Positions 6,153-9,689 of a stretch of 9,689 bases of DNA are shown piece after piece (the stretch's first letter is position 1; the number at the start of each line of letters is the position of its first letter). The translations under genes were made by a program, and so were the position numbers. The notes below the pieces were generated by a model. The model was not told where the DNA came from and did not search any database. It was given only the letters and a program-made list of their open reading frames with translations. The DNA lies in NCBI GenBank assembly GCA_964639445.1, contig CAZXDA010000023.1:1-9689 (forward strand), written 5' to 3'. Source of the DNA: 2-01-FULL-49-22 sp964639445 (GTDB lineage Bacteria; Patescibacteriota; Saccharimonadia; Saccharimonadales; UBA10212).

Positions 6153-6205
6153 TAAATTGTTAATTGATAATTTATTGAAAATTGCTAATTGTAAATTGAA
6201 AATTG
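6153..6205 (+). repeat. Second period-7 repeat array, mirror image of the one at 6070-6122
   Basis: On the plus strand the block is seven units of consensus NNAATTG with lengths 7, 7, 11, 7, 7, 7, 7. Read on the minus strand it becomes CAATTNN units of 7, 7, 7, 7, 11, 7, 7, the same length and layout as the plus-strand reading of the first array. The two 53-bp arrays are about 64% identical as inverted copies by hand count and are separated by 30 bp (6123-6152), which contains the perfect palindrome AGTTGCAACT (6129-6138). Confidence 0.8.
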
Positions 6206-6225
6206 AGCTGCGCTATAGCGCAGCT
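6206..6225 (-). terminator. Terminator-like hairpin containing the stop codon of the 170-aa gene
   Basis: The palindrome has arms AGCTGCGC and GCGCAGCT around a TATA loop (8 bp, GC-rich). On the minus strand it is followed by TCAATTTTCAATTT, a broken T-rich tract. The TAG stop of the upstream gene (6215-6213) lies across the loop and 3' arm, so a terminating ribosome would cover the hairpin. If functional, dnaX needs its own promoter in the AT-rich gap. Confidence 0.5.
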
Positions 6226-6725
6226 TCGAGGGCGGCCCATTCGGCGTCAATGCTGGCGTCTTCGGGGACGCTAACACTAACTTGATCACCTGGTTTGGCT
6301 TTAAAGTATGTCACACTGGCAAGTAGCACTCTATATTGTTTCTTATCTACTTCTACAAAATAGTGGCCGTCTTTTTGAGTTAATACCCCGACAACCTGTT
6401 TTCTGGGCACAGGGCCAATTTGCTTGTACAAAAACGCTCCGTCTTCGGCGATAGTCAACTTTAAAATATCGCCTTGGACCAGTTTAGATTTGCTGGCGTA
6501 ATTAGCCGGTACGGGGTAAATTTTACCATCAGAGCCAACCATATTTTGGCCGTCAAAAACGCCCTCAATAACCTTGCCAAGCACCTTTTCCTTAGTTTTG
6601 CTGGCTAACGCCGTATCATCGCCGACAATACTAAATAGCAGCTCTTTGGCAGCTGCCACATTTGTCTCAGCCTCTGAAAGCAATGCCCGAAGCCTTTTTA
6701 TTTGTTTATCTGGTATGTCCGCCAT
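6213..6725 (-). CDS. Conserved-looking protein of unknown function (CPR type)
   Basis: I do not recognise a named family for this 170-residue soluble protein. It has no signal peptide or membrane segment. Residues 1-32 look like an amphipathic helix or short coiled coil (KQIKRLRALLSEAETNVAAAKELL). From about 46 onward it is beta-rich: VIEGVFDGQNMVGSDGKIYP (52-71), PANYASKSKLVQGDILKLTI (73-92), YKQIGPVPRKQVVGVLT (100-116) and YRVLLASVTYFKAKPGDQVSV (131-151), ending WAALEAAL. From memory, proteins with the FDGQNM...DGK.YPVPANYASKSKLV pattern recur in CPR genomes; this was not searched. Two repeated beta blocks with GD turns suggest an OB-like or barrel fold, which is speculation. It lies between rplL and dnaX, with its own candidate promoter and terminator-like hairpin. 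A GGAG site lies 12 nt upstream of the ATG, rather far. Confidence 0.85.
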   Translation of the reverse strand: MADIPDKQIKRLRALLSEAETNVAAAKELLFSIVGDDTALASKTKEKVLGKVIEGVFDGQNMVGSDGKIYPVPANYASKSKLVQGDILKLTIAEDGAFLYKQIGPVPRKQVVGVLTQKDGHYFVEVDKKQYRVLLASVTYFKAKPGDQVSVSVPEDASIDAEWAALEAAL

Positions 6726-6786
6726 AATTTTATCTTACTCCAACCCCGCTAGTCTTTGTTTGCCTTTCGACTACAGTGTCTGGCAC

Positions 6787-6810
6787 AAACCTACCACAAT
6801 TGATAGGTTT
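6787..6810. other. Hairpin between rplL and the 170-aa gene
   Basis: On the minus strand, arms AAACCTATCA and TGGTAGGTTT pair over 10 bp with one T-G wobble around an ATTG loop. No T-run follows in either direction, so it is weak as a terminator. It coincides with the spacer and -10 of a candidate promoter, so it may be an operator-like dyad or an RNA processing site at the end of the rplJL transcript. Confidence 0.5.
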
Positions 6811-6816
6811 AGTCAA
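6788..6816 (-). promoter_or_regulatory. Candidate promoter for the 170-aa gene
   Basis: The minus strand has TTGACT (6816-6811, 5/6), a 17-nt spacer, and TAGGTT (6793-6788, 3/6) preceded by TGG, an extended -10 (TGn). Predicted transcription would start near 6781, leaving a leader of about 55 nt before the ATG at 6725. Confidence 0.4.
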
Positions 6817-6844
6817 AGCGATATGTGGAAAACTTAAGCAGTTG

Positions 6845-7243
6845 TTACTGTAGTTCTACCGTGGCGCCGGCGGCTTCCAGATTCTTCTTGGCCTCTTCGG
6901 CTTCTTCGCGCGGAGCTTTTTCTTTAATAGTCTTTGGCGCACCATCAACTAAGGCTTTTGACTCACCTAAGCCTAAACCGGTGATGTCTTTAACAGCCTT
7001 GATTACGGCCACTTTTTGAGCACCGGCGTCTTTCAAAACAATGTCAAACTCGGCCTTTTCTTCAGCGGCCGGGGCAGCTTCGGCACCGCCGGCCGGAGCA
7101 GCTACTGCGGCAACCGGTGCTGCCGCGCTCACGCCCCAATGTTCTTCCAGATACTTAACAAACTTGCTGATTTCAAGAGCGCTCATTTTGTCGAGCTGCC
7201 CAACTAATTTGTCGAACTCCGCGTTCTTTTCTTGCTCTGCCAT
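6845..7243 (-). CDS. rplL: 50S ribosomal protein L7/L12
   Basis: L7/L12 forms the mobile stalk of the large subunit that recruits and stimulates translational GTPases; dimers bind the C-terminal helix of L10. The 132-residue protein has the N-terminal dimerisation domain (about 5-38, FDKLVGQLDKMSALEISKFVKYLEE), an Ala/Pro/Gly-rich hinge (about 44-62) and the globular C-terminal domain (about 64-132) with KVAVIKAVKDITGLGLGESK, the GTPase-factor contact surface, ending in GATVELQ. An AAAGGA lies 5 nt upstream of the ATG. The gene begins 18 bp after rplJ, the usual operon order, which lets L7/L12 be made in excess over L10. No good terminator follows it. Confidence 0.97.
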   Translation of the reverse strand: MAEQEKNAEFDKLVGQLDKMSALEISKFVKYLEEHWGVSAAAPVAAVAAPAGGAEAAPAAEEKAEFDIVLKDAGAQKVAVIKAVKDITGLGLGESKALVDGAPKTIKEKAPREEAEEAKKNLEAAGATVELQ

Positions 7244-7261
7244 ACTAGTCCTTTCTTATTA

Positions 7262-7795
7262 TTAACTACTTAAATTATTGGCTCGCGCGCTCAAAACATT
7301 TAAAACACCTCGAACATTAGCGGCCATAACATTAATTAGGCTAGAGACGGGTGAGCCGATTTGAGCCGCCAGCTGAGCCTGCAATTGATTTCTGTTTGGC
7401 AAGCTGGCCAGGTCATTAACTTCTTCGGCCGAAAGCAACTGACCGTCAGCCGATATAGCACCCATAAACTGAACTTGCGGATTGTTACGAGCAAAAGCCG
7501 CCAGTACTTGGGCCGGTGCTGCCTCGTCCGTCTCACTAAAAGCGTAAAGCAGTTGCCCTTTTAAGTTGCCGCTGTCAACATTTTTCAAGTTGTCGTGCGA
7601 TTGCAATGATCGCTTAAAAAGCCGGTTTTTAATTATTTTGACAACTGTGCCACCATCTTTTGCAGACGCTCTCAGCTCCTGCATGAATTTAACAGGCGTG
7701 CCTTGATAGGCCGCAAAAACCGTCATCTTAGACTTGGACAACAGGTCTTCAATTTCGGTGACTACCGCTTCTTTCTTCTCTCGTGTAAGTGCCAA
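7262..7795 (-). CDS. rplJ: 50S ribosomal protein L10 (TTG start)
   Basis: L10 anchors L7/L12 dimers to 23S rRNA at the stalk base. The 177-residue protein has the typical N-terminus ALTREKKEAVVTEIEDLL, the RNA-binding domain with VFAAYQGTPVKFMQELR and KIIKNRLFKRSL (about 26-65), a central segment with VQFMGAISADGQLLSAEEVNDLASLPNRNQL (about 107-137), and a C-terminal helix with LINVMAANVRGVLNVL that binds L7/L12. The start is TTG, chosen because MALTREKK is the conserved family N-terminus and an AAGGAAG site lies at 7808-7802, 8 nt away to the GGA core. In many bacteria L10 represses its own operon by binding its leader; here a 155-nt structured leader with a terminator precedes it. rplA and rplK are not adjacent. 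Confidence 0.97.
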   Translation of the reverse strand: MALTREKKEAVVTEIEDLLSKSKMTVFAAYQGTPVKFMQELRASAKDGGTVVKIIKNRLFKRSLQSHDNLKNVDSGNLKGQLLYAFSETDEAAPAQVLAAFARNNPQVQFMGAISADGQLLSAEEVNDLASLPNRNQLQAQLAAQIGSPVSSLINVMAANVRGVLNVLSARANNLSS

Positions 7796-7809
7796 TTATA
7801 GCTTCCTTG

Positions 7810-7835
7810 CCCGCCGTAGCCTTAGCGAAGGCGGG
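7810..7835. repeat. REP-like palindrome directly upstream of the rplJ ribosome site
   Basis: Arms CCCGCC and GGCGGG enclose a 14-nt centre. Its core GTAGCCTTAGCGAAG (plus strand, 7816-7830) matches, in inverted orientation and 13 of 15 positions, GAAGCTTTAGCGAAG on the minus strand further up the leader (about 7908-7922). GC-rich elements with a TTAGCGAAG core are, from memory, common between genes in CPR genomes. Here it ends 2 nt before the AAGGAAG site. Confidence 0.6.
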
Positions 7836-7842
7836 TTAAATT

Positions 7843-7868
7843 AAAAAATCTTTGGTTTACACCAAAGA
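7843..7868 (-). terminator. Intrinsic terminator (attenuator) in the rplJ leader
   Basis: On the minus strand TCTTTGGT (7868-7861), loop GTAA and ACCAAAGA (7856-7849) form a perfect 8-bp stem, followed at once by TTTTTT (7848-7843) and AATTT. It lies about 80-105 nt into the predicted transcript and upstream of the rplJ start, the position expected of an attenuator. Confidence 0.75.
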
Positions 7869-7950
7869 CAAAAAGCTTTCTTTACCTCGGCGACATGATT
7901 AAGCCTACTTCGCTAAAGCTTCGTAGCCCGTCGCTGTCTTTGGTGTCGCT
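7859..7950 (-). promoter_or_regulatory. rplJ leader RNA with helix competing against the attenuator (L10-leader-like)
   Basis: In the predicted transcript the 5' arm ACACCAAAGACA (7946-7935) is perfectly complementary over 12 bp to TGTCTTTGGTGT (7870-7859). A further GCGAC (7934-7930) pairs with GTCGC (7894-7890), enclosing a hairpin closed by CTAC/GTAG (7926-7905). The 3' arm of the 12-bp helix contains the whole 5' arm of the terminator, so the two structures cannot coexist. Autoregulation by L10 is established for Firmicutes rplJL leaders; the same ligand here is inference. Which state L10 would stabilise is not clear from sequence. Confidence 0.7.
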
Positions 7951-7954
7951 AAAT

Positions 7955-7983
7955 AATCTATCACATCAGTTAGTTTGATGCAA
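7955..7983 (-). promoter_or_regulatory. Promoter of the rplJ-rplL operon
   Basis: The minus strand has TTGCAT (7983-7978), a 17-nt spacer, and TAGATT (7960-7955) preceded by TGA, an extended -10. The predicted start at about 7950-7947 puts the ACACCAAAGACA arm at the extreme 5' end of the RNA. The spacer contains the dyad CATCA-N7-TGATG (7964-7980), which may be an operator or a weak end signal for the upstream gene. Confidence 0.55.
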
Positions 7984-7985
7984 TA

Positions 7986-9689
7986 TTACTTTTTGGAGGA
8001 GCGACTGCGCTTTCTGAAATTTTTCTTATTTGTGACGACAGTCTTATTTGCGTTTATGTTTTTAATTTGTGAAGCTTGGACTACAAGTGGATGAACCTCT
8101 GTAACTTTATCTCTAAGCATCTTTAAAAATTCTGCGAACTCGGGATCCAAACTAAGATCAGGTTTAAAAATAGCACTGCCACTAGCGCTAAACTGCCAGC
8201 GCTGCTTGTGCCCTAAAAGCACGCTATAGCCAGCCAACTCATCATGTCCGGCGGCCTGTATGTCGCTGAAAAGCTCCAGGCTCAGGTCAAAGCATTTAAT
8301 AAATAGCTCATCAGCACCAGCTTGTTCTAATTTTTCTGGCACATCATAGCCATTGCGAACAGTTAGCGGTTGCAGCTGGAGATTGTCTAGCTTAAGAGCA
8401 TATCTTAGCTCTTCCAGAATTTTCAGGCTCTCGAGGTTATCAAAACGGTAGTGGGTTTTATCCAAAATCAGCTCGGGCGCTTGCGAGGCAGCTTTCTTAA
8501 GAGCCTCGGCTTTTTGTTCATATGTCCAGTGGTCAAGCTCAGCTTTAATCTCTTCTAATGAGAGGTTGCTGCTGGGATAAAGATATTCTGCCAAAAGGTC
8601 AAACTCATTACGCGGTCCAAAATCAGTCAGCTTTATTTGACTATTGGTCTCGGCAGCATAGTTTGATAACTTGCCTTGGGCTAGCTGTTTGATAATTTGC
8701 TTAAGCGCTTGCGGCTGTTTAATTTGGCGGGCTGCTTCTGGGGGCGTCTCGGCGCTTATTTTGGCGGCGATTTGCCGTACTTCCGGTAGATGGCTGGCAG
8801 CAGCCATCTGTTTAAGTTCGGCAATTGCCTCAACGCTGCCCGTTATTTGGGCGTCAACCAAAGCAGCTAGCGGTACAACTGCTGCCTCATTAATTTCTCT
8901 GCCATAGTCTTGCAACTTATCCATAATTTGGCGGTATTTTTTGGTAAGCTGGGGCGAAAAATGCGACGGAATGTAGTAGTAGAGGCGCGACTTAGACCTT
9001 GAAAACCACCTCAACTGATAACTAGTATCTAATTTAGCATTAGCCAAGTTAAAAAGAGCCAGTAAACTTATGTCTCTTAGTATAATTTTCTCTTCGGCTT
9101 GATTTGAAGCCCTCGTTTTAGTCTGCTTTTGTGCATTTTCACCTAATCTTTCATTCAAATTAACAACTACCCCACGGCCGGCATGTGGCGGTCTAGGCAG
9201 AAGTGGCTTAAGTGTCTCCCAAATTCGATTATTAATCTCGGTAACAGATAAAATTTTGCTGTTCTTGGCGCACTCAACGGCTTTGAAATCCTTTGGAAAA
9301 AGCTGGCACAGTGTAGCGTATGTAGCTACTGAGGCGCGCAAATGCTCAATGTCTGCCTCATGCTCATCATGTGACTTAGCGGTATAAGAACGAGCCGCTT
9401 TTTTCTTAATGAGCTCATATGCTACATCTGCAGGGACGTGCAGGAACAAGTTAATATGCGGCCTTGGAATACCTAGAAGCTGAAACTCCAGGCTGTCGGC
9501 CCACATAAAAAAGCCGCGTTGTTCGGCTTTATTGGTAAATTTGGCGCCCTGGTGCGCCATATTGGAACCTGCATAGCGATTGGCCAGTACAACTTTGCCA
9601 TCAGCCAGGCTTTGTCTAATTTGCGGCGCCGCCTCAAAACGATCAAGAGCATAAAATAACGAGGCAGTATACGGACTAATCTCAGAGGC
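7986..9689 (-). CDS. tmk: Thymidylate kinase fused to a degenerate ThyX-like region (5' end cut by right edge)
   Basis: The frame is open from the TAA at 7986 to the right edge, 567 visible codons. Upstream of the ATG at 9560 it still encodes kinase sequence (ISPYTASLFYALDRF, then LADGKVVLANRYAGSNMAHQG), so that ATG is internal. NRYAGSNMAHQG corresponds to the DRYxxSxxAYQG core of dTMP kinase; the P-loop, about 55-60 residues earlier, lies outside. FLHVPADVAYELI and the LID-like RSYTAKSHDEHEAD follow, the kinase ending near visible residue 165. After a linker come ThyX-like segments: ISLLALFNLANAKLDTSYQ with SRSKSRLYYYIP (about 207-241) and HYRFDNLESLK...VRNGYDVPEKLEQAG with YSVLLGHKQRW (about 413-497). 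The ThyX motif RHRxxSxxxxSxRY is not recognisable, so synthase activity is doubtful. The tail (about 540-567) is Lys/Arg-rich. Kinase call firm; ThyX relationship by eye. Confidence 0.78.
   Translation of the reverse strand, partial: ASEISPYTASLFYALDRFEAAPQIRQSLADGKVVLANRYAGSNMAHQGAKFTNKAEQRGFFMWADSLEFQLLGIPRPHINLFLHVPADVAYELIKKKAARSYTAKSHDEHEADIEHLRASVATYATLCQLFPKDFKAVECAKNSKILSVTEINNRIWETLKPLLPRPPHAGRGVVVNLNERLGENAQKQTKTRASNQAEEKIILRDISLLALFNLANAKLDTSYQLRWFSRSKSRLYYYIPSHFSPQLTKKYRQIMDKLQDYGREINEAAVVPLAALVDAQITGSVEAIAELKQMAAASHLPEVRQIAAKISAETPPEAARQIKQPQALKQIIKQLAQGKLSNYAAETNSQIKLTDFGPRNEFDLLAEYLYPSSNLSLEEIKAELDHWTYEQKAEALKKAASQAPELILDKTHYRFDNLESLKILEELRYALKLDNLQLQPLTVRNGYDVPEKLEQAGADELFIKCFDLSLELFSDIQAAGHDELAGYSVLLGHKQRWQFSASGSAIFKPDLSLDPEFAEFLKMLRDKVTEVHPLVVQASQIKNINANKTVVTNKKNFRKRSRSSKK

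Noticed and set aside
6070..6205. CRISPR array
   Set aside because: Units are 7 bp with no spacers, far from the repeat/spacer sizes of CRISPR, and no cas genes are present.
6824..6832. Replication origin marked by a DnaA box
   Set aside because: Only one near-match was found, with no cluster, no AT-rich unwinding element beside it and no dnaA or dnaN gene in the window.
6574..7265. Plus-strand open frames opposite the 170-aa gene and rplL
   Set aside because: They derive from the reverse complement of Ala/Glu-rich coding sequence and have no family resemblance.
7986..9560. ATG at 9560 as the start of the kinase fusion gene
   Set aside because: The same frame continues upstream to the window edge and encodes conserved thymidylate kinase sequence including NRYAGS, so the true start is outside.
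1..9689. Recoded UGA (as in Gracilibacteria or Absconditabacteria)
   Set aside because: No TGA stop is used among ten genes, but there are also no in-frame TGAs within coding regions, and all proteins are complete under the standard code. The absence of TGA stops is explained by small sample and TAA preference.

Overview
The window looks like a chromosomal segment from a Patescibacteria (CPR) genome, most likely Saccharibacteria (TM7) or a close relative. This is inferred from protein character, not from a search. The pointers are zinc-less DnaX and RecR, a thymidylate kinase fused to a ThyX-like region, a small conserved-looking protein I associate with CPR genomes, and compact gene packing. 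The standard genetic code fits: all frames are open with TGG as Trp, and the ten visible stops are eight TAA and two TAG.

Every supported gene lies on the minus strand, so transcription runs from high to low coordinates. In that order: a 5'-truncated thymidylate kinase/ThyX-like fusion (9689-7986); a 190-bp regulatory gap with a promoter and an attenuator-type leader; rplJ and rplL (L10 and L7/L12); a 119-bp gap with a candidate promoter inside a dyad; a 170-aa protein of unknown function whose stop codon sits inside a terminator-like hairpin; a 140-bp AT-rich gap with two mirror-image period-7 repeat arrays; dnaX (clamp loader); dnaB (replicative helicase); a multi-pass GT-C-like membrane protein with its own near-leaderless promoter; ybaB; recR; a 73-bp gap with short repeats; a DHH/DHHA1 phosphoesterase; and the first 33 codons of cysS, which overlap the phosphoesterase gene by 14 bp and run off the left edge.

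Functionally this is a housekeeping block: dTMP/dTDP metabolism, the ribosomal stalk, replisome loading and unwinding, recombinational repair (the common dnaX-ybaB-recR cluster, here split by dnaB and a membrane protein gene), nucleotide or oligonucleotide turnover, and tRNA charging. No mobile element, CRISPR array, tRNA or rRNA was seen.

The most interesting signals are not extra genes. They are (1) a mutually exclusive helix/terminator switch ahead of rplJ, (2) the paired heptamer arrays ahead of dnaX, one of which places seven ATGs before the coding region, (3) an in-frame A AAA AAG slippery heptamer late in dnaX, (4) loss of zinc-binding cysteines in both DnaX and RecR, and (5) the kinase/ThyX-like fusion with an eroded ThyX motif.
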